Of a DNA stretch of 64,000 nt, positions 21,400-30,604 are shown one piece after another. Source of the DNA: Methanococcoides methylutens MM1. Its GTDB lineage: Archaea; Halobacteriota; Methanosarcinia; Methanosarcinales; Methanosarcinaceae. The stretch lies in NCBI RefSeq assembly GCF_000970325.1, contig NZ_CP009518.1, positions 434,001 to 498,000 of the forward strand, read 5' to 3'. Position 1 is the first letter of the stretch. Each line of letters opens with the position of its first letter. The notes under the pieces were generated by a model. That model was not told the DNA's origin. It saw nothing but the letters and a program-made list of their open reading frames with translations, and searched no databases. Both the position numbers and the translations under genes were made by a program.

Positions 21400-22035
21400 T
21401 CAGTTCTTGTCATCTTTGAACTCAACATGCCAGTGCTGGCCACTGCAGAATGGCTTGTTCTTCGAAGCACCACACCTGCAGAGGGTGTAGTGTTCTTTGG
21501 ATTCGGGGGTATTTCCGTCAGGATCGTCAAGTTCGATCCCACCGACAACGTCGTGTGGTCCGTCCTTTGTGACAGTAATTCCCGGTTCCCTGTCAAGTTC
21601 CTTGTGCAGCACTCCGTCCTTCGTGTAGCTTAAAGCACCTGAGGGGCACATTTCGATAACCTTTATGATCTCTTCCGCACTGGCTCCATCAGGATCGATC
21701 CATGGTTCCTGTCTCATCCTGAAGACATTTGGTAGATTGTCGGTGCAGTATCCTCTGTGCGAACAAACTCCCCGGTTGTCATGGATCGTGATATCCTTTC
21801 CAACATAGTCATCCACCCTGTCGGGTTGCCTGTTCTCGGATTTCTCCCCTGTAAATCCTACTTTTAAATGTGTACCATCACAGAATGGTTTGTTCGATGA
21901 TTGTCCACAACGACAAAGGGCCATCATAGGCTGTGGTTCAAAGGTCTCTCCCTTTGAGTTCTTAAGGTTCTTCAGGTCCTTTACAAGGTTTGGTCCGTTC
22001 TCTGATGGCTGGATGCTTGGCTTGTTGTCTGTCAT
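21400..22035 (-). CDS. CDGSH-Fer4-CDGSH iron-sulfur protein
   Basis: A 211-residue soluble protein with three metal sites. First CDGSH site: C41, C43, C52, H56 (CRCGQSSNKPFCDGTH). Middle: a Fer4_19-type divergent mono-cluster domain (VCSHRGYC...CPSGAL). Second CDGSH site: C186, C188, C197, H201 (CRCGASKNKPFCSGQH). CDGSH domains bind redox-active 2Fe-2S clusters with 3Cys-1His ligation. The gene is just upstream of the rubredoxin-ThDP fusion and may exchange electrons with it. GGGGGGAGATCAG precedes the ATG, a strong SD. Confidence 0.88.
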   Translation of the reverse strand: MTDNKPSIQPSENGPNLVKDLKNLKNSKGETFEPQPMMALCRCGQSSNKPFCDGTHLKVGFTGEKSENRQPDRVDDYVGKDITIHDNRGVCSHRGYCTDNLPNVFRMRQEPWIDPDGASAEEIIKVIEMCPSGALSYTKDGVLHKELDREPGITVTKDGPHDVVGGIELDDPDGNTPESKEHYTLCRCGASKNKPFCSGQHWHVEFKDDKN

Positions 22036-22065
22036 TTCTGATCTCCCCCCTAAATATCAAATGTC

Positions 22066-22866
22066 TCATTCTTTGTCCATATGGACATCCAGTTGTGGGA
22101 ATGGTATCTCGATATCTGCTTCCTTGTATGCGTTCAGGATGCCGTTGGTGAGATCTCCTTTGACTCCCCAGTAATCTGCAGTATTTGCCCATGCGCGAAG
22201 CTGGAGGTTCACGGATGAATCTGCAAGTTCAGTTGTTACCACTGCAGGTGCAGGATCAGCAAGTACCATGGAGTGATTCTTCATGAGTTCCATTGCAACC
22301 TGGACTGCCTGGTCAACTTTTGTGTCATAGCTGATTCCGACGTTGACGTCAACCCTTCTTGTGGGCATTCTGGTAGCATTTTCAATGGCACTTCCCCAGA
22401 TGACCTTGTTTGGGATGGTAATGACCTTGTTGTCCGGTGTGAGCAGTTCGGTTGCCATGAATCCTACAGCGCTTACACTTCCGGAGTAGCCTGTGACTGA
22501 TACATACTCTCCTTTATCGAATGGTCTGAGTGTGGCAAGCCATACGCCTGCTGCAATGTTCGTCAATGTGTCCTGCATTCCAAAGCCAAGTACTAAACCG
22601 ATGACTGCTGAAAGACCGACAACCACTGAACTTATGTCGGCACCCAGGGTTGATACTGTTGCAAGGATGACTGCAACGTACAGCAGTGCCAGGGCGAATC
22701 TGGACAGGAATTCTGCAACCAGTTCTGGCAGTTCCGTCTTCTTCAGTCCGTTCTTGAAGATGCCTGCTAAGATCTTTGCTACAATTATACCTGCAACGAG
22801 GACTATCAATGCCGATAACAGGTTAAAATATGTCATATTCATGTATGGTAGATTGTCTGATAACAT
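22066..22866 (-). CDS. mscS: MscS-family mechanosensitive channel
   Basis: About 266 residues. Three membrane segments in the N-terminal 100 residues, with the Gly/Ala-rich pore helix GLSAVIGLVLGFGMQDTLTNIAAG, then the MscS beta domain (RPFDKGEYVSVTGYSGSV, TPDNKVITIPN) and a C-terminal alpha/beta domain (VDVNVGISYDTK). It opens under membrane tension to release solutes in osmotic downshock. It lies 30 bases upstream of the CDGSH gene on the same strand, so it may head the operon. Confidence 0.92.
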   Translation of the reverse strand: MLSDNLPYMNMTYFNLLSALIVLVAGIIVAKILAGIFKNGLKKTELPELVAEFLSRFALALLYVAVILATVSTLGADISSVVVGLSAVIGLVLGFGMQDTLTNIAAGVWLATLRPFDKGEYVSVTGYSGSVSAVGFMATELLTPDNKVITIPNKVIWGSAIENATRMPTRRVDVNVGISYDTKVDQAVQVAMELMKNHSMVLADPAPAVVTTELADSSVNLQLRAWANTADYWGVKGDLTNGILNAYKEADIEIPFPQLDVHMDKE

Positions 22867-23145
22867 GTTTTTAACTCCCTTAAATTTAAAACAATACCCA
22901 TTATTATTTCGCGTTGGTAGGTATATAATACTATTGTAAAATTCTCACACCTAAATGTTTTCGGTGTGCTATGTCATGTTCTGGAATTTCTGACTTCTGA
23001 TATTTTCAATTTTTAATTCAATTGAAGTTTTGATAGGTTATGCAAAAATTAGGTTAATTTGTCGTCTTATTCAATCTTCGTCTTTGTTGATTTTATAATC
23101 TCTTCTTATGAATTCTGAGATATGTTATGAATAATCGTGGACATT

Positions 23146-23230
23146 AAATATATATAGTATAAATTCTTCTAAGGGCTGACTCCAAACGGGGAGGCGTGTC
23201 CAATGACGCTCCTCCTCCAACTCTTTTATA
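23146..23230 (+). ncRNA. Candidate small RNA with TATA box and GC-rich hairpin
   Basis: A TATA-like AAATATATATAG (23146-23157) is followed at about 25 bases by GGGCTGACTCC and a hairpin: GGGGAGG-CGT (23188-23197) pairing with ACG-(CT)-CCTCCTC (23206-23217), then CAACTCTTTT. No open frame fits. The 3' arm is rich in CCTCC, which could pair with SD sequences if exposed. Found in the 642-base gap 22867-23508, which is otherwise AT-rich and empty apart from the marR operator. Confidence 0.35.
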
Positions 23231-23397
23231 CATGTTCTTTATGTTTTCCTCTACTTGTAACACGTCACTAGTTGCTCTTTTTTGCAGGCAACTTTCATTA
23301 ATACTTTTATATTATTTTAAAAATAATCTTGTATTGAACCTGCGCATTTATCGACAGGAACCTGGTTAATTTGGAAAACTCTTCGGTATGCACGGAA

Positions 23398-23442
23398 GGT
23401 TTATATATTGCTTGGAATATTAGGAAATCTAATAGTTAGATT
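23398..23442 (+). promoter_or_regulatory. Promoter and probable autoregulatory operator of the first MarR gene
   Basis: A TATA box (TTTATATATTG, about 23400-23411) is followed by a perfect 17-base palindrome AATCTAA-TAG-TTAGATT (23426-23442) covering the expected transcript start, a usual MarR-type position. Confidence 0.6.
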
Positions 23443-23508
23443 ATCGAATCATGAGATCTTCTAACCTTTACAGTTTCAAAACGATGTACTGGATTCAGGA
23501 GGTACAAT

Positions 23509-24024
23509 TTGGATAAGATCGAACAACTCATCAAATCACATTTCAAAATGGAACATCTCAAAAGGAAACTGGAAGGCAACATGGCTGAATGCATCCTGAA
23601 AGAAGAAGAAGAAGGAGGGTGTACCAGTACACATAAAACTATGGGTAAGGCTCTTCTTCTCATACGGGAGGAAGGTGAGATCATGCCATCTACACTTGCA
23701 AGATACCTTGATCTTAAAAAAAGCAGTGTTACAAGTCTTATTGACACCCTTGAGAAAGATGGTCTTGTCTGCCGGAAGAATGATCCTTCTGATCGCAGGA
23801 AAGTCCTGGTTTCTGTTACAAAAAAAGGCATCGAACACATTAATTTGATGTGGAGTAAAGCAATTTCAATAGGTGAAAAATGTTTGGTTGGCATAGATGA
23901 TGAACTGCTTGACAGGGCTATTGAAGCACAGCTTACCTTGATCGAACTACATCAGCAAATGTATGAACGATCGGTTAAAGTGGCTGAACAAAAATGTTCT
24001 CCTGAAAGCCAGACTAAAAAATAA
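23509..24024 (+). CDS. MarR-family regulator of the RND pump locus
   Basis: A 171-residue winged-helix regulator: helical dimer region at both ends, HTH around residues 60-90 (MPSTLARYLDLKKSSVTSLIDTLEKDGLV), wing with NDPSDRRKVLVSVTKKG, the MarR signature. Start is TTG 23509 with AGGAGGT five bases upstream. It is followed by an RND-type transporter and two secreted proteins, so it probably represses that unit and itself through the palindrome at 23426-23442. The effector is unknown. Confidence 0.88.
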   Translation: MDKIEQLIKSHFKMEHLKRKLEGNMAECILKEEEEGGCTSTHKTMGKALLLIREEGEIMPSTLARYLDLKKSSVTSLIDTLEKDGLVCRKNDPSDRRKVLVSVTKKGIEHINLMWSKAISIGEKCLVGIDDELLDRAIEAQLTLIELHQQMYERSVKVAEQKCSPESQTKK

Positions 24025-24041
24025 AAGATGAGGAGGCAACC

Positions 24042-26426
24042 ATCATAAAAAATGTATTTGAAAAACTGGGAGTCTTTATTGAGAACAATACTATCCCTAT
24101 AATATTAGTAGCATTTTTGCTTATCCTTGTCTCTGTTCAGGGTGCACAGAGCATAAGCATGGCATCCGGGACAGAAACCTTTGTAGAGAAGAGCTCCCAG
24201 CTCTACCAGGATTTTGATCACCTCTACATGAACATCTTTGGTACGGAAGCCATTGTCATTATAATAGAGGATGGGCAGGTAAATGATCCTGCTGTGTTGC
24301 AGGCGATGGATCGACTTGATCATATGTCTTCATCGCTACCAGGTGTGGTAGGTGTCCAGAGTGCTGCAACAATTGTCAAGGATGCGAATTATGGTCTTAC
24401 CGGTGATGCATCCCTTCCTGAAGACAAAGCAGAATTGCAATCCCTTATTGATAATTATGTTCCCGGATATCTGATGCCGGACGACACTCATACACTTATC
24501 TATGTCGAAACTTCAGGTTCACTAAGCGACGAACAGAAACAGGAGATCCTTAGGGAGATCGAGACATCGGTATCCCTTGCAGAATTCCCTCCTGACTATA
24601 ATATAGTAGTTACAGGAGACCCGGCTTTCATGGTCTCCATGAACAACGCAATGATGTCAAGTATGGGTGTACTGCTTGGGCTGTCAGTGGTCCTGATGAT
24701 CGTTGTGTTGTTCCTTGTATTCGGTCATGTCAGGTGGAGGCTCATGCCACTTGCTATTGTACTGCTGGGTATCATTTACACGTTCGGTGCAATGGGTTAC
24801 CTGGAGATCCCGTTGAGTATGGTGTCAATGGCAGCATTCCCCGTACTGATAGGTTTGGGGATAGATTATGCCATTCAGTTCCATAATCGTATAGAAGAGG
24901 AGCTTGAACGGGGTGAGAGTCCTGCAGAGGCGGTGGTTGATACTATCAAGCACACCGGTCCTGCTGTCCTGATAGCACTTATAATCACAGCGCTGGGATT
25001 CTTTTCCCTCCTTACATCAAGTGTGCCTATGATACAGGACTTTGCAAAGCTGCTCCTCATAGGTATCGTTATGTGCTTCCTTGCTTCCCTGTTCGTCGGT
25101 GTTACCGTGATATATGGTCTTGACAACATGCAGTCCATACGCAAGGAGAGGTTCGGTCACATATCCCTGAGAAACAGGAAAAACTCCGAAGCATCATCTC
25201 CGGTGGAGCCGCAGCCGGATATTCTGGACAGGTTCCTGGGTCGTACAACCCATTTCACCATAAAGCATCCTTTTATGATATTGTCCATTGCCGTGCTTCT
25301 CTGTGCTGGTGGGCTGGCAGCTGATACGCAGGTCCCGATCCAGACAGATACTGAGACCTTTGTCCCGCAGGACCTGCCGGCATTGATCGATCTGACGCAT
25401 CTTTCTGATATCACAGGTGGTGAGGAGCAGCTGAACATTATCATCAAGACCGATAATGTTGCTGATCCTGAGGTTCTGGGGTGGATGGATGAGTTCAGCG
25501 CTCACGAGGTGAATAGTCGAAATAATATACAAGGGGCAGAAAGTATGGCCAGCGTCATCAAATCGATGAATGGCGGTGTGATCCCTGCCAGTGAGTCTGA
25601 GATCAGGACATTGTATGAACAGATGCCTGATCAGCAGAAGGACCGTCTAATGTATGGTGAGAATATGCTCCTTCTCAACCTGAATATAGGTGATGCAACG
25701 GCTACCCTTGGCATGGAAGGACTCGAAGTTCTTACGGATATCGTCAGGGAGGATATGCTGTGGATGTCCCCGCCTCCGGGTATGACAGCTACAATCACCG
25801 GAAGCAGTGTTGTGTTCATTGAGGTCATCGGAGCCCTTACGTCAGGCCGTATCTTTATGACATATCTGGGACTTAGTATGGTATTTGGAGGACTGCTTCT
25901 GATCTATCGTGATATCCTCAAGGCTCTTGTTCCGGTAGTGACCATGTTCATGGTCGTCGGCTGGTCCGGGGGGTTGATGTATGTGATGGGTATGGAATAC
26001 ACTCCAATGACAGCGACACTGGGTGCACTTATCCTTGGTGTGGGTTCCGAGTATGCCGTACTTATGATGGAGCGATACTTCGAGGAAAAGGAAAAAGGAG
26101 CCACTCCTGAAGAGGCAATGACCGAGGCAGGGGTCAAGATCGGAAAGGCGATAGTGACTTCCGGCCTTACAACGCTGTTTGGTTTTTGTGCACTGGTGGC
26201 ATCCGATTTTGTAATTATAAGCAGCTTTGGTATGATCACTGTGATCGATGTGGCACTTGCCCTGTTCGCAACATTTGTGGTCTTCCCTCCTGTGATGGTC
26301 CTGCTTGATAATTTCCGTGAAAAGAGGAAAGCACAAAAGATAATAACTGCTGGATCATTCGAAGATAATATAGAAACTATAGAATTAGCAAAACATAACA
26401 CTGAACCGGAGGCTGATGCCTTTTGA
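24042..26426 (+). CDS. RND-superfamily transporter (HAE3/MMPL type), probable non-canonical start
   Basis: About 794 residues in two similar halves. Each half has a large extracytoplasmic domain followed by a membrane bundle (first half: GVLLGLSVVLMIVVLFLVFG, PVLIGLGIDYAIQF; second half: TLGALILGVGSEYAVLMMERYFEEK). The GIDYA/GSEYA motifs and missing inner loop fit the archaeal HAE3 family. No ATG, GTG or TTG in this frame precedes TTG 24117, which would cut into the first membrane helix. AGGAGG (24031-24036) sits five bases before ATC 24042 and eight before ATA 24045, giving an N-terminus M/I-I-K-N-V-F-E-K-L typical of the family. Substrate unknown; cotranscribed with the two COG1361 genes. 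Confidence 0.85.
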   Translation: MIKNVFEKLGVFIENNTIPIILVAFLLILVSVQGAQSISMASGTETFVEKSSQLYQDFDHLYMNIFGTEAIVIIIEDGQVNDPAVLQAMDRLDHMSSSLPGVVGVQSAATIVKDANYGLTGDASLPEDKAELQSLIDNYVPGYLMPDDTHTLIYVETSGSLSDEQKQEILREIETSVSLAEFPPDYNIVVTGDPAFMVSMNNAMMSSMGVLLGLSVVLMIVVLFLVFGHVRWRLMPLAIVLLGIIYTFGAMGYLEIPLSMVSMAAFPVLIGLGIDYAIQFHNRIEEELERGESPAEAVVDTIKHTGPAVLIALIITALGFFSLLTSSVPMIQDFAKLLLIGIVMCFLASLFVGVTVIYGLDNMQSIRKERFGHISLRNRKNSEASSPVEPQPDILDRFLGRTTHFTIKHPFMILSIAVLLCAGGLAADTQVPIQTDTETFVPQDLPALIDLTHLSDITGGEEQLNIIIKTDNVADPEVLGWMDEFSAHEVNSRNNIQGAESMASVIKSMNGGVIPASESEIRTLYEQMPDQQKDRLMYGENMLLLNLNIGDATATLGMEGLEVLTDIVREDMLWMSPPPGMTATITGSSVVFIEVIGALTSGRIFMTYLGLSMVFGGLLLIYRDILKALVPVVTMFMVVGWSGGLMYVMGMEYTPMTATLGALILGVGSEYAVLMMERYFEEKEKGATPEEAMTEAGVKIGKAIVTSGLTTLFGFCALVASDFVIISSFGMITVIDVALALFATFVVFPPVMVLLDNFREKRKAQKIITAGSFEDNIETIELAKHNTEPEADAF

Positions 26427-27529
26427 TGAACTGTAAAAACAAACAAAAAAACAGATATGTGAATTCAGTGGTCATGGTGTCTGTCCTGCTGATTGCAACG
26501 TTGTTCGCAACCACTGCAGTTCCTTTAGCAGGAGCAAAAGAGTTCGTACAGCCGACCTATGAGTTCTCTACCAATTATTATGATGCCTACGGTGAACCGG
26601 ATCTCTATGCTTCCGTTCTAGGTGATACTGAGTTCGAGAGGGGCGAGACCGCGCAGGTCCGCGTTATCCTTTCGAACCGGGGCGTATTGTATGGTTTCAA
26701 GGCCAAGACCAATGTGGATACAGAGAATGGGGATCACGCAAAGTCCCTGCAGGAGCTTGAATATGAGTCATTGAGGACAACTGCTTTTGGTCTGAAGGCT
26801 GAGATGGTTTCGACCACAGATTATATAGAGGTCGATCCGACCACAAGTATCCAGACGCTCGACAGTTTGTATCCGGGAGTATTGCCGGAAGATCCGATGT
26901 CTTTTACCATCACAATCTCCGATAATGCTCCGGCTGGAGTTTACATGCTCTTACTGCCTGTAGATTATGAGTTCCAGAGCCAGGTCGAGATGACAGATGG
27001 AAGCACTGTGAGGCTTGGTTTGCCTGACCTTGACCACACCAAATTCTACAAGACCAGGAACACGACTCTGCAAATTCCGGTTATCATTGAACCGGCTGCA
27101 AGGTTTGTGGTATCTGATGTGGAAGGCAATCTGACATCCGGGCAGTCAGGTATAATCAATGTTACTTACACAAATGTGGGTGAAGTGGAAGCAACCGATG
27201 CTTTTGCCAGGATAGTTGTGATGAAACCACTGAGCTCGGACAGGTCAGTCGTGAACCTTGGTAATATTGCACCGGGGGAGGGCAAGACTGCATCATTCAG
27301 CCTTGCTGCAGAGATCTCTGCTTTGGAGAAGGATTACGGTATTGACAGTGAGATCAAGTATCGTGATGAGGACGGTGATCTGCAGTTCTCGGACAACATT
27401 ATTGTTGAGGTCCCGCTCAAGTCTAGAGATGCAGGCATAAGCATCACTACACTGGCGCTTGTAGGAATTGTCCTGGTGGCAGCTTACATGGGATTCAACA
27501 CGATACGCAGGAAGGATGACAAAAAGTAA
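26426..27529 (+). CDS. Secreted, membrane-anchored COG1361 (S-layer-domain-like) protein, first of a pair
   Basis: About 367 residues. Signal peptide (VSVLLIATLFATTAVPLAGA), an extracellular beta-rich region with CARDB/NEW3-like folds (FERGETAQVRVILSNRG; GIINVTYTNVGEVEATDAFARI), C-terminal membrane helix (ISITTLALVGIVLVAAYMGF) and a basic tail. ATG 26426 overlaps the transporter's stop (TGATG), so translation is coupled. Similar throughout to the next gene. Role unknown; position suggests an external accessory of the pump. Confidence 0.82.
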   Translation: MNCKNKQKNRYVNSVVMVSVLLIATLFATTAVPLAGAKEFVQPTYEFSTNYYDAYGEPDLYASVLGDTEFERGETAQVRVILSNRGVLYGFKAKTNVDTENGDHAKSLQELEYESLRTTAFGLKAEMVSTTDYIEVDPTTSIQTLDSLYPGVLPEDPMSFTITISDNAPAGVYMLLLPVDYEFQSQVEMTDGSTVRLGLPDLDHTKFYKTRNTTLQIPVIIEPAARFVVSDVEGNLTSGQSGIINVTYTNVGEVEATDAFARIVVMKPLSSDRSVVNLGNIAPGEGKTASFSLAAEISALEKDYGIDSEIKYRDEDGDLQFSDNIIVEVPLKSRDAGISITTLALVGIVLVAAYMGFNTIRRKDDKK

Positions 27530-27578
27530 TACTTTAACTGAATAATTTATCAAATTAACACTATGAAGAGGACTAATT

Positions 27579-28718
27579 ATGATTAAAATGACCGATTCCA
27601 GATACGCTTTGCCAATAATGGCTTCCCTTGCTGTATTGCTGCTTTTTGTAGCACCTGTACATGCATCTTCCACACTGCCATCGAATGGTGCGTTCACGGC
27701 AGCCAATGCAGAACTACCTGAATTCTTCAATTTTGATGAGAACTATTATACTGTATTTGGTGGTCCTGATGTGACTGCAACTCTCCTTGGTGATAATGAG
27801 TTCGAACGTGGTGAGACTGTAACATTGCACCTTGATCTTATGAACAAGGGTCTGATCACAGGTTTCAGGTCTGAAGAGGATGACTTTTATCTTACTCAGC
27901 TTGAGCAGAAACTGCAAAGCACCGAGATGTCCTACGAGTCCCAGCGAACGACAGCAATTGGTATTGTTGCTATCCTGACTCCTCTTGATCCTGCTGTCAA
28001 TGTAAAGTCCGGTCCTCAGGAAGCAGGAACTCTTGTTTCAGGCCAGAAGACCGACTCTCCTGTCAGTTTCAATGTTGAGATCTCGAACAATGCAGAGGCG
28101 GGTAGCTATCCGATGCGTCTTGATCTGTATTACGGGTACCAGAAGAACGTTCAGATAAACGGAGACAATGAGACCGATCTTGGTATTACCAACATGGAAG
28201 TAGGTCTGTGGTACGACATGGGTACACAGAACACTACTTTTGACATATACGTGAAGGATGAGGCAAGGTTTGAAGTTACCAATGTGACCGGTGAGCTGTA
28301 TCCTGATTCCGAAAGTCTGTTGTATGTTACCTTTGAGAACGTTGGTGACCTTCCTGCAAAGGATGCTACTGTGAGGATCAGTGCTGCAGATCCGTTCAGT
28401 ACTACGGATGACCAGGCGTTCCTTGGTACACTTGATGCCGGGGAGAACACTACTGCAGTGTTCAAGTTAAAGGTCGATGACCTTGCAGTACCAAAGGCTT
28501 ATGCACTTAACAGTGAGATCAAGTATGAGGATACCGATGGTCATGACATGATCTCCGATACTGTGAAGATCAAGACTGAGGTTCTTCCTGCATCTGCAAA
28601 TGACAGTGGTTCCGGCATGACTGGCATCATCATTGGCGCAGTGATACTCATAGTTATCGCGGGTGGTGCTTATTTTGTGTACCGCAGCAGGGGTTCAGGT
28701 AACAGCAAGGATGAGTGA
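27579..28718 (+). CDS. Secreted, membrane-anchored COG1361 protein, second of a pair
   Basis: About 379 residues, paralogue of the preceding gene: both share NYY-(D/T)-AYG/VFG-x-PD, LGDxEFERGET, the YES-RTTA block, a NVG-(E/D)-ATDA/PAKDA beta domain, ALNSEIKYED-DG and a C-terminal membrane helix (GIIIGAVILIVIAGGAYFVY). Signal peptide ends near VAPVHASS. Starts 49 bases after the first paralogue; AAGAGGAC precedes the ATG. Ends in a terminator, closing the marR-RND-COG1361-COG1361 unit. Confidence 0.82.
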   Translation: MIKMTDSRYALPIMASLAVLLLFVAPVHASSTLPSNGAFTAANAELPEFFNFDENYYTVFGGPDVTATLLGDNEFERGETVTLHLDLMNKGLITGFRSEEDDFYLTQLEQKLQSTEMSYESQRTTAIGIVAILTPLDPAVNVKSGPQEAGTLVSGQKTDSPVSFNVEISNNAEAGSYPMRLDLYYGYQKNVQINGDNETDLGITNMEVGLWYDMGTQNTTFDIYVKDEARFEVTNVTGELYPDSESLLYVTFENVGDLPAKDATVRISAADPFSTTDDQAFLGTLDAGENTTAVFKLKVDDLAVPKAYALNSEIKYEDTDGHDMISDTVKIKTEVLPASANDSGSGMTGIIIGAVILIVIAGGAYFVYRSRGSGNSKDE

Positions 28719-28745
28719 ATTCTTCACTCATCATTTTCTTTTTAT
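28711..28745 (+). terminator. Hairpin terminator overlapping the last COG1361 stop
   Basis: ATGAGTGAA (28711-28719) pairs with TTCACTCAT (28723-28731) around a TTC loop; the stop codon is inside the stem. CATTTTCTTTTTATT follows. Confidence 0.7.
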
Positions 28746-28943
28746 TACCGGTTCCACATTGTTATCTGATTGTTTCAAGGCTTTTTTCATCACTATTAAG
28801 TATGGTGGAATATTGTAACGGTTGAAATCACTTATATATTAGGAATGACATGGTATCACAAACTTCAGAGTAGTTACGTTGAACTTATGTAATTATATTA
28901 GATCACACTTTTACTTTAGCCCGATAGGGAGGGAAATCAAAAA

Positions 28944-30176
28944 TTGAGTCAGCCTTGTGTTAATATTGGCATGGTAGGTCATGTCGATCATGGGAAAACG
29001 ACGCTTGTAAGCGCGTTATCAGGAGTATGGACCGATACTCATAGTGAAGAGTTGAAGCGTGGTATTTCTATCAGGTTAGGGTATGCAGATACTACCTTCA
29101 GGAAGTGTCCAACTTGCCCCGAACCTCAGTGTTATACTGTAGCCAAGAAATGTGAGCACTGCGGTGAAAAGACCGAGGAGGTCAGGACCGTATCCTTTGT
29201 GGATTCCCCTGGTCACGAGACTCTTATGGCTACAATGCTTTCAGGTGCTGCTATCATGGATGGTGCTATCCTTGTTATCGCTGCGAATGAGGAATGCCCG
29301 CAGCCACAGACAAAAGAGCATCTTATGGCCCTGAATATCATTGGTATTGAGAACATCGTCATTGTCCAGAACAAGATCGATCTCGTTCCAAAAGAGAAGG
29401 TCATTGAACACTATCACCAGATCAAGGAGTTCGTAAAGGGAACTGTTGCCGAGAACGCACCTATAATTCCTATCTCAGCACAGCAGAACATCAACATCGA
29501 TGTGCTTATCGATGCGATGAACGAAATGATACCAACACCTGTGCAGAAAATTGATAAGCCTGCACATATGCTTATTGCAAGGTCTTTTGATATCAACAAG
29601 CCCGGAACACCTATCGATAAGATCGCAGGTGGTGTTATTGGCGGAACACTTACAGAAGGTTCATTGCATTCAGGCGATGATCTTGAGATCCGTCCGGGGC
29701 GCAAGGTGGAGAGTGAGAATGCCATTCACTGGGAGCCTATATATACTAATATCAATATGATCGCAGCCGGCAAGGACAAGGTCGAAGAGGCAACTCCGGG
29801 CGGACTGCTTGCATTGGGTACCGGACTTGACCCAAGTATCACAAAGAGTGATTCCCTTACAGGTCAGGTTGCAGGTGCACCGGGCACATTACCACCAACA
29901 CACGATTCATTTACTCTGGAGCTAAAGCTTCTTGAGCGTGTTGTCGGTATTTCAGATGATGAACCGATTGAGATCGGTAAGATCAAGACCAGTGAACCAT
30001 TGATGCTCAATGTTGGAACTGCTACTACTGTTGGTATTGTGACAAGTGCCAGGGAAGATGTCGCAGAGGCAAAGCTCAAGAGGCCGGTTTGTGCAGAGCC
30101 TGGTTCCATGGTTGCTATTAGCAGGCGTGTTGGCTCACGCTGGAGACTTATAGGCGTGGGAGTCATTAAGGCTTGA
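28944..30176 (+). CDS. eif2g: Translation initiation factor aIF2 gamma subunit
   Basis: 410-residue GTPase that, with aIF2 alpha and beta, delivers initiator tRNA to the small ribosomal subunit. G motifs: [10 protein letters not shown] (12-21), DSPGHE, and NKIDLV; a zinc knuckle ([20 protein letters not shown]) lies between G2 and G3 as in archaeal and eukaryal IF2-gamma. Beta-barrel domains 2 and 3 follow. Start TTG 28944; GGGAGGG lies about ten bases upstream. Overlaps the PIN gene by four bases. Confidence 0.95.
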   Translation: MSQPCVNIGMVGHVDHGKTTLVSALSGVWTDTHSEELKRGISIRLGYADTTFRKCPTCPEPQCYTVAKKCEHCGEKTEEVRTVSFVDSPGHETLMATMLSGAAIMDGAILVIAANEECPQPQTKEHLMALNIIGIENIVIVQNKIDLVPKEKVIEHYHQIKEFVKGTVAENAPIIPISAQQNINIDVLIDAMNEMIPTPVQKIDKPAHMLIARSFDINKPGTPIDKIAGGVIGGTLTEGSLHSGDDLEIRPGRKVESENAIHWEPIYTNINMIAAGKDKVEEATPGGLLALGTGLDPSITKSDSLTGQVAGAPGTLPPTHDSFTLELKLLERVVGISDDEPIEIGKIKTSEPLMLNVGTATTVGIVTSAREDVAEAKLKRPVCAEPGSMVAISRRVGSRWRLIGVGVIKA

Positions 30177-30538
30177 ATGTTATAATTGATACAAATGGTT
30201 TGATGATCCCGGTTCAGTTCAGAGTTGATATCTTCTCGGAACTGAAGCGTCTGGGCTATGATGAGCTTATTGTTCCTCAGGCGGTCATAAATGAGATAGG
30301 GATCCTGATCAAAAGATACAGGGGTGAGAACAAAACAGCGGCAAAGGTTGCACTTTCATTGGCTGACAGATGTACTATTGTTGACCGCACAGGAAGTGCG
30401 GATGATGTCATTCTCCAGCTTGCTCTTGATACAGGGGCAGCGGTCCTGACGAATGATGTCGGCTTGATAGGACGTCTCAAGGAAGTGGATGTGACCGTTG
30501 TACGTTTGCGCCAGAAGAACCATTTGGATATTGTATGA
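30173..30538 (+). CDS. PIN-domain protein (Fcf1/Utp24-like, rRNA-processing type)
   Basis: A 121-residue PIN nuclease domain with the acidic residues of the family: IIDTNGLM at the N-terminus, a conserved Glu in [15 protein letters not shown], and [11 protein letters not shown] near the C-terminus. Its fixed place after aIF2-gamma and before RNA polymerase genes matches the archaeal Fcf1/Utp24-like group rather than VapC toxins, and no antitoxin gene is beside it. Start ATG 30173 overlaps the previous stop. Confidence 0.85.
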   Translation: MNVIIDTNGLMIPVQFRVDIFSELKRLGYDELIVPQAVINEIGILIKRYRGENKTAAKVALSLADRCTIVDRTGSADDVILQLALDTGAAVLTNDVGLIGRLKEVDVTVVRLRQKNHLDIV

Positions 30539-30604
30539 TCATCATTCATATTTACAATAATAGTGGCAGTTTAGATTAATGCAGGGCATATTGGAGATCG
30601 AGAT

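Noticed and set aside
25842-26446. Long minus-strand frames opposite the RND gene end
   Set aside because: Overlap the second membrane bundle of a clear transporter; His/Lys-rich low-quality products.
30173-30538. VapC toxin of a toxin-antitoxin pair
   Set aside because: It lies in a conserved informational cluster with no antitoxin gene; fits the Fcf1/Utp24-like PIN group.
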